Origin: Bigelowiella natans CCMP2755
Taxonomy: Eukaryota; Cercozoa; Chlorarachniophyceae
Assembly (NCBI GenBank): GCA_000320545.1
Contig: ADNK01000904.1
Location: forward strand, 1 to 64,000
Direction of reading: 5' to 3'
DNA length: 64,000 nucleotides
Notes under the pieces: generated by a model
What the model saw: the letters and a program-made list of their open reading frames with translations, nothing else
Told to the model about the DNA's origin: nothing
Database searches by the model: none
In this document: positions 32,797-46,275 of the stretch, in pieces
Numbering within the stretch: position 1 is the stretch's first letter
Layout of the letters: each line of letters starts with the position of its first letter
Program-made: the position numbers and the translations under genes

Positions 32797-35700
32797 TTTG
32801 TGCTTGTGGATGTATTCTATGCAATGAATATCCAAGATGTGATTCATTTACAGAGGTTTATATTTCTGAGATGGGATGGCGATTAACATTGCTCTCATTG
32901 TCATCCTTATTATTATCATTATGCAATATCGTTTCCAAGTCGTCATTTCGTCTTTCTCGTGATACAACAAAAGCACGGTAAAGTCCAAGAGGTAATAGCC
33001 TCCTAAATACCACAGGTGATTGCAGACGGAGGAAGTTTCGCCCAAGAGGAGAATGAACCTTGGGCGAATTTTTACGATATTTTGGTTCGACATGCCCTCG
33101 GAAACTATCGTGACATCATGCGTGATGTGGCCTACTCGCCAATGATGGCCAACTACCTCTCTTTCCGTGGGAATAAGGCCTTCGCGTAATAGCATTTAGT
33201 ATGATTCAGTAGTGTATGGATCTATTATGGTTTTTGGCACTGCACCATTGAGAGAGGGGAGGGAGAAGACGATGCAGAAGGAAAGATTTAGAGGTAGGGG
33301 GAAAGATCGTATGCACGAACATTATGAAGAGGATAGAATCCAGTTTTCATACGAATATCACTCCATTGTGCTAATTTTTATGCGGTAATTATTATTTTAT
33401 ATGATTGGGCAAACACGGTCGTCGTCAAAAAGATACAACAATAAACATCCCGACGAGAACTTTGCGCGAGAGTTACAGCAGTTATTTTCAATTGGCCTCT
33501 GGCAGCTTAACGACGACGGCACAGTTCAAAAAGACTCACGTGGTACGAATTCAATTAGATATTTCCCCAGAAGGGAGTAGATAATAAACAATTCATTATA
33601 TATAGATGATCCTTAAACATACAATTAGTTGTTCCTTACTATGTGACTCGTGTTGATTTCGCACACGAGATGCAAGCAATTTGAAAATTGAAACAACAAT
33701 GCAGGCGATCCTATACCGACATATACGAACGAGGACATTCAGACGCAAGCAAGAATTTGGACGGGTCACGATCGACAGCAACTGCGTAGCAACACGGAGC
33801 GGCCTAGTGGTACCGACTCGATGAACAGGTAAATCTTTATATCTCTTTTTTACTGAGAGCCAACGGAACTAAGGAGGTGATGGGAAAGGAGATCAAAATT
33901 TGGAGATGTGGAAATTCAGCAGTCTTGCATTTTTCCATCACTGGTGCCATCATGGTGAGACTGTCATCGTCGTAGTAGTTCTCGACTTTTGCCCAACCAC
34001 GTTCACGCAATCATCTATCTCCTCCCACCACTAGAATCGATCCGCTGCAGATCAAGCCAATTTGGAGGGACCCGTTGCCCAAGATGAACCTCTATGGAGG
34101 GCATATTGGCGATGGTTATCCTCTCTGCGAAGACCAACCGCCTCGTCACTGGATGCACCCTGGAGCAAGATTCGAGTCAGAGCTATGCATTATTACATGC
34201 TGTAGTGAATAATTATGAGCATAGTGATATCATGATTGAGATGATGATGAGGATGGCAAGCATACCCCTCCCTTGTTATCGTTGTCTTCTTATCACTGTT
34301 ATCAATCGCAGATACTCCGGCAACTCATCCGTGGAAGGAGATGAGGTCGACAGGCGCGACAGTAGCAGAGGCTGGAACAATTTTCCGCGTCTACGACCCG
34401 CCGTTGGTTCACCGCTCCACTCCGCACTATGCGTTCCGCAACTCGGCGTATGCACGTTCCCGGATGAAGTCGTATTAAATCAGGTCTTTGAATGAGGAGA
34501 TTGAAATACGCAATTTAGATAATGCCATATTGATCTAAGGGGGAATCACCTCCGTACATTGATTTAAAACACGTCATAGGGGAAATGGGCGGCTGTTCTC
34601 TATTATTGTAGTCCGCAGCACCATCCGAATTGATGATATCCTTTCCCAGGAGCTTTCGTGTGCGGGGACACCTAATGCGCAAGAATGCATTGCGGATAGA
34701 ATTGTTGTTGTAGAAGTTGTCAACCCAAACGATTCCACAAGAAGATTCTACACCTATCGCAGAAAAGCGTGCATCACGCTCACTTTCTTCAATAACGGGG
34801 TCAAACCATGCATGAAAATATGTATCTATGAATGTATAACAACTAACGAAATGCTGTCTCACTCACTCACTCACTCACTACTGTAATTTCTCCTCCTCCT
34901 CGTTCTCCTCCTAGATTGGGCGTCGCCTTCAACGTACTACGAGTCAAGTGATGTGTGGAAACCCGAATCTACCAATTGGCCTACCTGTGTGCTGTAGGAC
35001 AAACGGCACTAGAAGGAGGGAGCAAGGAGTTCAATGCCTTTTCGCGAACGAGCGTGTCACTTATGCTACGAATGCTCAACGATGCCAGGTTACTAAATAA
35101 CAGAGAGGAGAAATAAAAGAGAAATTTGAATATTTAAATATCAACTTCACGATCTTTGAATGTTTTCATGTCTCAAAAGGATGGAGCTGAATAGTGTGAA
35201 AGAAAACAATTCCACAATTCAAATATAGCACTCTCATACAATATACGCACAAATTTATTTGGATGAAATCAAATTCAGCATCTAGCTGAGCTTCATTCGT
35301 GTTGATTTCCCTTATTCTCTTCAGGAGCTACGTCAGAGAACAACATCAAATCCTGCCGCCTGTAAGGATCCAAGTCGTGTCGGAGGGAGCGACCTCTCAC
35401 GCAGTTGTGCTCGTAATGGTTATCAATGGATAGACAATGAATGCCGCATAAAAGTGCAGATACTCAGCCCCAGCGGCAAGATGGGCGTCGTTGACGAACT
35501 GGTAATTAGTAGAAAAGAATGGAGTGAGGTGGCAGTAAAAGAAACTCATCACACCAGTAATAATAGTTACCTCGACGCTTAACCTAATCAGGGGGCAACG
35601 GATACCTACGGGGGTATCTGGCGAAAGGACGGTGCGAACACATTTCGGGTCAAGTGGCAGAACGGTGAATTTCCAACCGCATCTACAACCGCTGAGGTAG

Positions 35701-36202
35701 TAGAGTGGCAGCTGCTGCCTAATATAACTCTGTTCAATAGACAACGATGGTGAATCGTAGTGTAGTTGCAGCAGTAGTTAATGTTGTAGTAGCAGCATGG
35801 CGGAAGGATAGATTTATATTCTTATCCTACAAGTGCATAACTTTGCCTCATTGAGATTTCCTCTTCCATTTTTTGACTCTGTCCTCAGGTTCCAATAGGC
35901 TGTGAAACTGTTGCAACCTCCGCAGCTCAGACTCTTGTATGCGACATCACAAGGGTGACGAGGGAGCCTGTTTACCGACTACCGAGCGATCTGCCTTCAT
36001 ATAAAGAGCACATCGAGTTACATGTAGCGGTACCGGGCAGCCCTCCAACAGATGCAACACACAGAGTTGAGCTAGAAAGAACGGACGGTTTGAGAGTTTG
36101 GGTTCCAAGCACGCTTAGGTAACGTGGTAGCCCTTAGCAAGATCTATGCATCTCTGGGAGTGATAAAGGAAGGATCTTATCTAGCAAAGAATGTTTCTAC
36201 TT

Positions 36203-36234
<32 letters not shown>

Positions 36235-38042
36235 GAGAGAACTCCAAATATGTCCACACATTCACATTCCCATGATTTGACAGCGAGGGTTCTGACTGGA
36301 CGACAGAAGTTGTAATTGAGCTACCACCATTCCGCACGGGAGGTCAAAGGCGCTTCTTGCTGAACATGAAGTCGATAGTCTACGTCGGCGATTCATCGAG
36401 AGAGTATGGTTTCAGAAATCCGCCTCATTTCATGCCGCTCTTTGGAAAGTAAGAGGAGCAACGAAAACGTGCACAATGAATTACGTACCTTCTGTTGTGT
36501 CCACATGAAATTTCTATTAACACACTTAACAAACACACCTACACACACATACACACACACACACACCACAGGTATACTCGTAGATATATGGAATGGAATT
36601 CCGATAAACTCTGGCTTCCAGAGGCCAAAGAGGAGGTGGAAGCACTCCTCACGCACTTGTTCGAGCACAATTCCACTGCTCCGTTCATCTGCTACCGCCT
36701 AGCACAACACATGGTCACTTCCAATCCTTCTCCGCGCTACATGCGCGTAATGGTGGAGGCATTCCGAACCGGATATTATCAGGGGATTGGAACTGGAGTG
36801 TACGGCGATATGCAGGCGACAGTCGCGGTTAATAATTATAATAGAAGATAAAAGCCCCAAGCTAGCTACTATCTCGTGTCGTGAAATGATTGAATGAATG
36901 ATGGAATGAGAAAGGACAGTAATGGGTGAGGAATTCTATTAGCAGAGAGCGGGGAGGGGAGTACGTAGCAGTTAACTGTGAGGTCTCTTAATCTGAATCA
37001 ACAATACCAACAACGATAACAAGGCCCTACTGCTGGATCGAGAGGCTCGAAACCCAATCTTAAGTGCTTTCTCCACCTACGGAATGTTAAGAGATCCATT
37101 GTTGAAAATAATTTCTGTGATGAAGGCCCTCGACTACCGAGCCACACACGGCCAGGAAATCGTCATGTAAGGGATGATGATGATGATTATGATGATGATG
37201 ATGATGACGATGATGCTTATACTCAATTTTTACTGTCTTCGTGATTGAGGATTTGCTCTCTTATTGTCCTTCTATCCTCCTCCCTCCCCGCGTGTGATGT
37301 ACTTAACATTCTCTGTTTTACTACCAACTGTATCACCCTTGCTTGTATCATACTTAACGGCAAGCGTCGCATAACTACCTTAGGTACGACTTGTTCGAGA
37401 AAATAGGAGTAGAGGCATTTCGGTCAGGCTCTGTCTTTGGATTCTATGAACCCGACTTCCGACCTGCTGGGGTGATGTCGGAAAAAGGACTTAGTGCACC
37501 TCAGTCACAGATACTTGACGGGCCGAATCTTGTCTCGTGGCTGAATGGAATGTTCTCCCTCGTTGACTACGGACTCACCACGTGTAATGGAGGATTTGCG
37601 TACTGGTCTCATCCACGAGGCCGCTCCTGCCGGTCTACAGTTGCGCGTAGCTATGCTGATGGACATCTCACGTAAGTGAACCATAAAATAATGATGGCAA
37701 TGGTGAAGATACACGCCTGATCATGAACTATCCGATGCACCAGATATGTGCCTCGGAATATTAACAACACTGACGAGGTGATTGGAGATCTCAATCTGCT
37801 GCTTCTCCAAGGCCGTCTCAGCAACCAAACCCACGCGCACATGCGCAGTGATTTTGAGAAGAATAATCGGAACTTCAATCGACTCCTCAAGCTGTTTTTA
37901 CTCTCCACCGAGTTCCATGTAACGAACTTGCTCACCCCCAATACCAAGCAGAAAAGAGCAGATGTCACTGAAATCCCATCGCAGGGGAGACGGGCAAAGT
38001 GCGTTCCTCCTCTATATTTTATATGCACACACACATACACAT

Positions 38043-38093
<51 letters not shown>

Positions 38094-40173
38094 TACGCAC
38101 GTACGCACGCACACACAAGCACGAACATATTGAAGGAGAAAGCTCCTATAGCGTACAAAACATGTGCTGCACACTTGATAATGACATAGATCATAATGAT
38201 ATGTATGGTTAAGATACAACAAGTACCAAAGCATAAATAACATGACACATTAATCGATTTTTGGCTCTGCTCTATACTACACGCTACCTATCGGCCCTCC
38301 TCCACCCTTTCAGATTCATCGTGGTGCTTTACAAGAGCGGAGGTCTCGACTCATTCAACATGATCGTGCCGTTTAGTGGTTGTGGAAGCCATGACCTGTA
38401 TTCGGAGTATCAAAGCGTACGCGGAGCGGATCTCTCCCTTACTGCATCACAGCTCAACCTCATCAATGTCACTCCAGGCACCCAGCCGTGTTCACAATTC
38501 GGTGTGCATAGTGCGATGCCGAAGCTCACGCAGATGTCAGTAGTGATAGTGAAACTAGTAACGAATAGCTCACCTGTGTTTTCAATACATCGGTTCGTCG
38601 CGCTGATGTCACACTGAGAGCTGATGAGTGTACGATGCAAAAATCTGCAGGTACCGCGATAGCGAGGCCTTGTTCGTGGCAAACATAGGTGGGTTAGTGC
38701 AGCCAATGACCCTTGCAGACTACTACGGAACCAGTGGAAACTCGAATATCAAGGAGCCCCCATCCCTCTACTCTCATAACGGCATGACACAAGTACGTAT
38801 GTATCATGCGCTATGACAGCATTATCTATTGGCATTCGATTAACGCCGATGTCGCCCGTACTTAATGTACTCGACATTATTATGTTCTATCTGTTTCAGG
38901 TTGCGTCAAATGGCGATGCGCTTAACGCAAGTGCCACGGGAATTCTTGGGTAAATTATGCTGCTGGAGTGCTGCATCAACTGTTTGTAAACGACAATAAG
39001 AGGAAGAGGGAGTGGTATCCTCAAGCTAGTACGTGTTGCGTACATTTCTACATTTTAGGCGTATCGCCCGCTCGCTTCAAGATCAGGGCTATCGCAGCGA
39101 GGTGATATCGATGTCGGGGAACCGCAAGTAAGATCCAACAACTGATATGCTCTTGATTCTCGAAACAAAGGGCGAGGATATCAGTGTCTTCCCGCTAGCT
39201 CCGAATGCAGCTTTACATGAAATTCTGAGTTTGACGTCTTTGTTGCCAGGTTTCTGGAAGGTTCATTGACACCTTACACAACCATCAATCCAAGAACTGG
39301 CGTGGTTCCATTTCGGCAGTATGCAGAAGTAGCGGATGCGATGGGAAACTTCACCCAATTCGAGATCGAGTCTTCCTACGGAACGACGTACGAATGGAGA
39401 GAATCTATCATGATAAAATCCATGCTTTTGAGAGCTGATCGCCAATATCACGCAGGTACCAATCCAGCTCTTTGCGTTCCATTCGTAAGCTAGAGAATCT
39501 TCATACCGAGCTGGAAAACGTGCAGCTGAACACAACATTCTCTACGCCTACAACAAATAGAATTGCTGAACAATTCCGAGCAATCTCAGAGCTTATCAAA
39601 CTCCGTGGCCGTCTCGGCACGGAGCGTGGTGTGTTCTACGTAAATCATGGCGGCTATGACACGCATGCAAACAATGATATCTCGCACCTGCTAGCTCCAG
39701 TGGACGAGGCTCTTGACCTATTCAAAACTGAGATGGTTGCACAGGGAATATGGGATGATGTGGTTGTAGTGCAATCTAGCGAGTTTGGCCGCACGCTCGT
39801 TGGAAACGGACAGGGTAGTAGTGCTGCTACTTTTTTTAAAAAAAAAGTCAGTTCTTTGCTACGGTGCCTTTAGTCCCTAGTGTACATGTAAGCACATATA
39901 TAGAGAGAGGAGGCGGAGCATAGAAAATGGAAAAGGAGATAAGAGAGCGGAAGTTTGACTAGAGCAAAATATGAGTAGCATAGAGAAGATGATGACGATG
40001 ATGATGAAGATTCCATGGGCCTTGTATCAATATGCAACAAAATAGGTACAGATCACGCATGGGGAGGCAATACTTGGATTGCGGGCGGCGCAGTGAGAGG
40101 GGGACAAATTCTTGGAGAATATCCTACTCGACTCACTCCAGAAATGGATGTTGTCTTCAATTCTAGAGGAAGG

Positions 40174-40210
<37 letters not shown>

Positions 40211-40669
40211 CCGATGTCCTAGAGAGGTTACGATGAAATAAAAATATATCATAATATATGCACCCATACTTATCGTCGTAGTAGTGCACGTCACAGACCG
40301 TTTCGTCTATCTCTAGGCTCTGACATATGATGCTTCTGACGACTCTTTCGCAAATATACAGAACTACATACAGACACATACACACACATGAACACGCACA
40401 TAGTACCTACCCTCGCACGACCATACGCGTATACACCCACTCAAACATATGTCTTTGCAACATGTTTTTCCATCAAGCCTCCCCACATCATTTATACATG
40501 TATAAAGGTGCTGCCGACGCGCGGTTGGGAGTCCATTTGGTACGGCATTGCACAATGGTTTGGCGTTCTACCTACACAAATGGCGGATGTCCTTCCAAAC
40601 GCGAAGAATTTTATGCCACCCCTGCATCCTGTTGATAAATTGTACGACCGGAACGAACTCTTCCGTTAG
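28310..40669 (+). CDS. Membrane-anchored DUF1800-DUF1501 fusion protein, about 12 kb with many exons
   Basis: Exon 1 (ATG 28310 to 28955, donor CTCA|GTAAGT) gives a basic cytosolic tail, one membrane segment (IVIGGLAIGTAILLAIILGT) and ten GGGQP units; a type II topology fits. DUF1800 follows: ARLFQQATFGANKAQLDGF (29456-29544), MREYYRARTSPR (29729), FNHIYNADDQLRQRVAWSMF (32568-32640), ALGNYRDIMRDVAYSPMM (33085), DENFARELQQLFSIGLWQLN (33450), and NPSPRYMRVMVEAFR after 36720, closing near 38000. Inserted Cys-containing segments (29960-31800 and 34640-36110) look like extra beta domains. DUF1501 follows: VVLYKSGGLDSFNMIVPFSG (38313), GGYDTHANNDISHLLAPVDE (39650), VVVQSSEFGRTL, DHAWGGNTWIAGGAVRGG (40051), and the end GWESIWYGIAQWFGV to the stop 40667-40669. 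In bacteria the two families are usually separate neighbouring genes, often exported. Function is unknown, and internal exon borders are not all resolved. Confidence 0.8.
28754..28903 (+). repeat. 15-bp coding minisatellite, ten GGGQP units
   Basis: Ten perfect protein repeats GGGQP in 150 bp, with only third-position variation (ccg/cca, ggg/gga). It forms the flexible linker between the membrane segment and the extracytoplasmic domains of the DUF1800-DUF1501 protein. Confidence 0.95.
32711..32791 (+). repeat. Two (AT)n tracts split by a T-rich spacer
   Basis: AT tracts at about 32711-32733 and 32760-32791, in an intron of the DUF1800-DUF1501 gene. Confidence 0.85.
38042..38090 (+). repeat. 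Compound (AC)n(AG)n microsatellite
   Basis: An AC run passes directly into about 17 AG units, in an intron at the junction between the DUF1800 and DUF1501 regions. Confidence 0.9.
40176..40208 (+). repeat. (GT)n microsatellite next to a donor site
   Basis: About 16 GT units begin right after the exon end FNSRGR, so the donor GT is the first unit or adjacent to it (agagga agg|gtatgtgtg). Confidence 0.85.
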
Positions 40670-41249
40670 ATGACGTAAAAGCGGCTTTATTGAATGTGTA
40701 TAGATATGAGACTAATGAAATATTAGAATTTTTCAATTACCATACAAATGTAGCTTTGCAATGCTAGAATACTGCGGTTACTGTGCAGCGCTTAATTTCA
40801 TTTATTTGTTAATTAATTGTTTCTGCTGTCGTGTCCAACGTCAGCTGAAGGGGGACTGCGTGTAACACATTTGCACATTGCTATGTTTCGCGTGGGCCGC
40901 CCCACTTTTCAACACTTCCACATTCCATGTGCACGCAAGATGTACGTATGCAAACGCCGAACACGTATGATGGACGTGCACCACAAAGCTTACAATGAAC
41001 TATTGTTAATTACACATGCATGCATGTGAAAAATGATGTCTATAATTGTTGTTATGGTGGCAATGCATGTATATACATTTAATCGAAGCAATGATAGCAA
41101 TACATAAATAAGTACACTTAGAGCAGCAAATTATGTGTATGTACTGTGCTAACTAATGGCTGGCTGCTGCGCCTGTCCTGTGTTTGGTTGATCGATTATT
41201 GCAGTTGTGTATGTGCGATATGAAGCGTATCTCCACAACAGATACGCTA
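40670..41249. other. Convergent intergenic region
   Basis: It lies between the stops of the DUF1800-DUF1501 gene (+) and the S28 peptidase (-). It is AT-rich, with catgcatgcatg at about 41016. No gene is seen. Confidence 0.4.
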
Positions 41250-43336
41250 TTAGTATCCAAGCCATTTCTTGATATTCTCTAATTCAACCTTTCGTGCCTT
41301 TCTCAAAGCTAAACTGTCTCTTGGATCTGAAGATCTTAAATCTTGATGATGCGCTGCTCCTTCAATGAAAATGTGAATGACGGAGTTGTCTGGAGATAGC
41401 TCTTGTGCGTTTTCTGGGACGCCCCCCACCCTCCACGGATCCTTTTCTCCGTCGCTGAATACTATATTTCTTGCGTTTTGCGATATCTGTGCGCCATTAC
41501 CAAACGACTGTCGTAGCCACTCAATTCTTGGCTCCAAGCCACGAAACCGCGTGCGGCATCTCTCCACAACTCCAGCGACCTGTGAATCGGTTTCTATTGC
41601 AAATCCAAGCCCGTCAGATGTAAGAGGTTCTAGAACCATTTCCGCACATGCCTGGTAATTCCAAAGCGTAGAAATGTCGCCAAGTAGTCCAGGAGTAGAG
41701 CCGTTATTGTTGGTCTTGCTGTTCTGGTTACTATTCGCTGCTGCTACCAAGCTTCTAAGTGGTTGCTCTTGACCCAAAAGTTCTTTCGAAACATTATGGC
41801 ACTCCAGACTCCCTGTTGAGTTGACGAAGACGTTAATAGCAGCATTGAGAGCGCCCAGTAGCCGCGCGGACGATGGTCCTGTTGACAAGGAAACATGCCT
41901 TTCCAAAGCCACAGAACATGCAGTTTTCACGGGATTTGCGGGGAGTGGAACCACGAAATCTGCAGCGTAAGGATAATCCAGCATCGCTAGTGTGGCTAAG
42001 CTTCCAAGCGCATAAAATGCTGTTCTGTCTGCATCATTCTTCGTTTTAAGTGGTTCACATGTTTGCATAGCCTTGGAGATTTGTCGTAAACCAGTCGAAG
42101 AGTTGCTCAGGGACGGTATGAGCTGCAGCGCATCCTCAAGAAGGCTTGCACATTTCTCACCAACAGTGGCATCATCATCATCATCATCACCACCGTAACG
42201 ACGGTAAACATGGAGCGTAGCATTGAGGAACTGTTGGGCACGATTCTCTCCCAAGTATGTATCAACAGGGGCCGAGGCTGCAATGGCTCCCCTCGAAAGG
42301 TGAGGATATTTGATGCGAAACCATGCAGCAAGCATCCCTCCGTAAGAACCGCCAAACAGAACTGACTGGCATGGGGATGATAATGACGATGACGAGGTTG
42401 CTGCATTGGACGAGCTGGAAGAAGAAGAGGAACACTGTCAATTACAAAAATAACGACCCATTAGAAGAAGTTGGCATATGATGATGTGGATGGTCATATC
42501 GCCCGGGGGCCACTGAACAGCATCGTCATGTCCCCCTCCTACCTGAAATAGAGTTGGGGTCTGCGAAAGAAACACTGCCATGTCTGCCAGAGCCTGCTCT
42601 ACTGTGAGGTAAACTAGATTTTGAGCAGAGAAACTAGCGTTGCCGAAAGGAAGACTTTGGCCATAATAACTAAGATGTAACAATAGGTTAAATGGAATCT
42701 AAGGAGGGGGCTCATCAGCAGAAGTAATAAGGGATAATAATAATTGTGTATATTCTAAAACTCAACTTTCATGAAAGTTGTTCTTACTCACCGGTGCTCC
42801 ACAAAAACGACCATTGCCTTCAACTCCTGAGCAATTTCGAATATGGCACCTAGAATGTGTGGTAGCACGATTAGAGAAATCACTTTGGGGGGGGGGCTCA
42901 AAAGTAAGTTTTTTGCGATGACACACCCGAGGCGTTGTAAAAATCTTCTATTTTCCCTTCGTTTCCGAAATAAACCAGCAAAGGTCCACTCCGATCTTCA
43001 GTAGTATTATCATTATTCCAGAATCCATCGAAGTACAGATATTTTTGGTCGAAAACGTCATTGCCTGTAAGATCATGTGCATAATGATGATCATATAGCT
43101 ATCGTATGCATTTTTCATGAAGGGAAAAGAAGATAAAAAGAGGAGGAGGAGGAGGGGAGAGGGTTTCAGAAAAGGATGCGAAAACAACCTGTTTTACTAC
43201 CACGGATTGACGACGTGAATCTGAAATGGTCGATCTGGTTCTTGACCACTCCTTCAACTGGCGGGTAGCGCTCCCATATGCTGGTTAAACCACTAGCTTC
43301 GATTATTAATGCAAAAATTCCAACGGCAATGAACAT
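41250..43336 (-). CDS. S28 serine carboxypeptidase (lysosomal Pro-X carboxypeptidase/DPP7 type), multi-exon
   Basis: A hydrophobic leader starting at ATG 43336 (MFIAVGIFALIIEASG) suggests a signal peptide. The first exon then gives VKNQIDHFRFTSS, the family's xxxDHF motif. An exon at about 43070-42920 gives GPLLVYFGNEGKIEDFYN. An exon near 42850-42790 gives the strand before HRYYGQSLPFG, which begins the exon at about 42674-42547. The long last exon (from about 42435 to 41250) holds the nucleophile motif GGSYGGMLAAWF, the catalytic Asp in SDGEKDPW and the catalytic His in AAHHQDLR. A Ser-rich insert (run of tca/atc-like repeats near 42420) and an Asp run (GGDDDDDDATV) are low-complexity additions. 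These enzymes remove residues next to proline in acidic compartments or outside the cell. The catalytic triad looks complete. Confidence 0.88.
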
Positions 43337-43800
43337 GAAGTTGAAAAGCCTGGCTTGTCGGTGAGCGGGGGGGGGTTGGTTGTGTAGTCGGGAGGCACTT
43401 CGGGGTTAAGAAGGAGATCATTTTAATATCGGAGCAATTTACAGGCCAATTTTACCAAAACGATACGAATTATGTCAAGTCGTTCAAATGAAACCGACGT
43501 GATTCGATATTTGAAATACTGTCTTACTTTTTTAACTTCTAACCGCTCGTTTCCGCAGGTAGTGGTGGTGAGCAACATGCATTTACGAGCGCTTCGTTGT
43601 GGCATTGAAATGGAATGGCAGAGGGGCGGGGCTTTCCTTACCATTTAACTAGGCTTGTTTCATGGATGTTTTCCTAGCTTCTTAACTAATGTGGAGCTGC
43701 TTTGTCGTGCTTTTAAGTAAACTTATTCTTTCCCGGCGGGATCGGCGCGACGATTGGGTGTGTTCATGATTGTGCCTTTCATGCAGAACGGGGGGCTATA
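43337..43800. promoter_or_regulatory. Divergent promoter region, S28 peptidase (-) and cysteine-peptidase-like gene (+)
   Basis: There is no supported gene in this 464-bp gap. A ggggggctataat element sits immediately before ATG 43801 and could act as a TATA-like or start-proximal signal. Confidence 0.3.
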
Positions 43801-45203
43801 ATGGGACAACGTTGCTCATTCCGGAAAAGTAGCAATGGCGAAGCCGAAGACAAGAACGTAGTCTTGTTTTTCCCCTCTCTCCGCGATATACACAGCATAT
43901 ATACATGCACGTATCTTAGTATACATGTACATATTGTGTATATGACTCTCGTTCGCTTTCTTTTCCGGATATACTTCTGAATGCAATGATAGGTTGAAGA
44001 AACGAAAACCCCACTGGAGTTGGATAGAGAAAAAACTTTGTTAGAAGTGGGAAAACGGTTCCACGATCTTCGATGTCAATTGGATAAGGTGTCGTCTTCT
44101 TCTGAAGTCATCCTGCTTGCAACATGGACAGCTTCGATGCTTATAACATATACCATGCTTTCTAAAGGCTGAGAATCAAGTGAAGCGAGCTGTCGAGCAA
44201 TTTTATTCTCAAAGAGCCGCGAAAATTGCAGCAACAACAGGTGCTTATAATGATTTCCGATCGTACGATTGAGCATTATTGGATTGAGTTCTGTCATGAT
44301 AAAATCAGCGTGCGATGAGAAGAAGGCGATGAACACATTTTCTGAGATGAACAAGGCGGCTAAAATGAATGTATGTTCAAAGCTAATGCATGGTCATCAT
44401 CGTTAACGCCATCATCAACTCCCCCAAACACTGACTCCTCGCTTACACACACATAATAGCCCAAACTTCCTATGATTGGAAGGGCTCAAATGATCGCAGG
44501 ATTCATGAGGCAAAAATTGTTGGGAGTTCCCAAAAAGAATGAAGTTCAGATGGTAACTAGTGTAATAGCCATTGGTGAATCTGACCACTTCTCTGCGTTG
44601 TGTCTGGAATCTAACAGCTTCTTTGCTCTTCCTGCTTCTCTGTTCTTTCTGCATCTAGATACTTCAAATGGCTCAAATCCCAGCTGCCAAAATTGTGACG
44701 GAGAAGGAATTGCAAGAGTACGTTTTCATTGCCTTCTCTTCTTATTTATTTTCTCATTAATCAAGCCCCGACATTTCCCTCCACTACTGCGATGTGAAGG
44801 TTTCGAAAGATATCGTCAGCATCGGCGAAGTTGGAGAAAGCCTTACAGGTGGCTCAAAATTCATTGAAACTCTGAATAGAATACGTAATATAAAATCGAT
44901 CTTCACGCACAGTTGGAAAAGAAAAGACTTAGTTCCGCTACAACGTACAGGAAAAGAATGGAGGTCTTTACTGTTAACATTGAGCTCTTTCATGCAACCG
45001 CTCTACTCTTTAGTTTTACGCACACTTCTTACGTACGACTGCTACTGCCACATTGCCAGTTTTGCACTCCAACAGATTTGTCTGAGCCAAAGCAAACGAA
45101 GATATGTAGGTTAGTAGTTTGGGGGTTAGTGTAGAAGTAGTAGTAAGTAGTGGTAGTAGAGCCACATATAATATAATCAACATGAAATTCTCTTTTATCT
45201 TCT

Positions 45204-45237
<34 letters not shown>

Positions 45238-46275
45238 CACCATGCACGTATTATTCACTAATGTCGTCACCATCTCTTCGTTCAGTTTCTCAGACTTTGC
45301 CATTTCGGTTAACATGGCTCTTGTGGATCAGTTTATAGAACAGAAAGGTGCTAAGTAGAAGAAGAAGAGAGGATGAAAAGAAGACTTTTACAGCATGCTT
45401 TCCCCTTTGTGTCTCGTATCTTCACTAATTGTACTATTGCGCTACTTATTTGTGCATGGAAAGGCCCTGCGTGCGGAGCAGCTTCTGTGGCCACGGCTAT
45501 TAACGTTCTTCTGTCACGTGAGTTATTGCTGCAGAACAAACCAAGGCTAGGACAGGAGGACCTATTAGAATACTATCGAAAGCAGCGGCCAAAGGATTCT
45601 CGTTTTGGAGGTGCAAAGTACCCTCATGTCAAATCAGCCAGCACAGCAGGGGTCGGCAACGCTTTGATATTGAAAGCGCTGAAGCACTTCGCCAAATGCA
45701 CAGTAAACGAAGAGGTGAAGTCCGGCTACTGGATGGGAATTGGACAGAAATGTCGGGTCCGACTCACACTGAGCCAAAGTATTGAGGAGCAAAACACCTT
45801 TCGACTAAGAGCTTGGGAGCAGCTCAAAAACAACTTCCCTCGCTCTGATTCCAAAGCCGAAGGTCGCTCTCCTTCCCGTGTTCTCATTCATCACACCAAA
45901 AATCACTACTCCATCATATACGGCTGGAGAGAGTGGAAAGTACAGCATGGCAGTAAGAGAGGCACAACTGTTCGGCAATGCCTGACAGCCACCTTTCACC
46001 AACGACCAAAGTCGTGGATGCCATGGGACAACATCTGCGACATTGTCGTCAAAAGTAAAGGGTTTTATTGCATAATGTATGTGGAAAGACAGATCTCAAT
46101 GGCCGCATACTTCAAAGCTGCAACCATGGTGGACGATTTGATATGTGCGGAGGGAGGGGAAATAAAACAGGATGTAGGTAGTTGCAGCAGCAGCGACACA
46201 AAACGTAGTAACATTGCCCCTCAGAATTATTTCGAAGCAGCTAGAATAATAAGCTCGACCATGGACGGTACATAA
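43801..46275 (+). CDS. Papain-fold/C39-like protein with N-myristoylation motif, multi-exon
   Basis: The first exon starts at ATG 43801 with MGQRCSFRKSS, a Gly2/Cys5/Ser6 pattern fitting N-myristoylation plus palmitoylation; its donor is AAGAAC|GTAGTC. The second exon (about 43994-44100 or longer) reads LEVGKRFHDLRCQLDKV. Later exons carry FMRQKLLGVPKKNEVQM (44505-44553) and KVSKDIVSIGEVGESLTG (44795-44850). The large last exon (from acceptor GAAAG at about 45463 to stop 46275) has WKGPACGAASVATAINVLLS, resembling the Cys helix of papain-like folds such as phytochelatin synthase or C39-type peptidases. Later comes LIHHTKNHYSIIYGWREW, a candidate catalytic His strand. I infer a membrane-tethered Cys-His enzyme; substrate and exact family are unknown. 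Middle exon borders are tentative. Confidence 0.5.
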
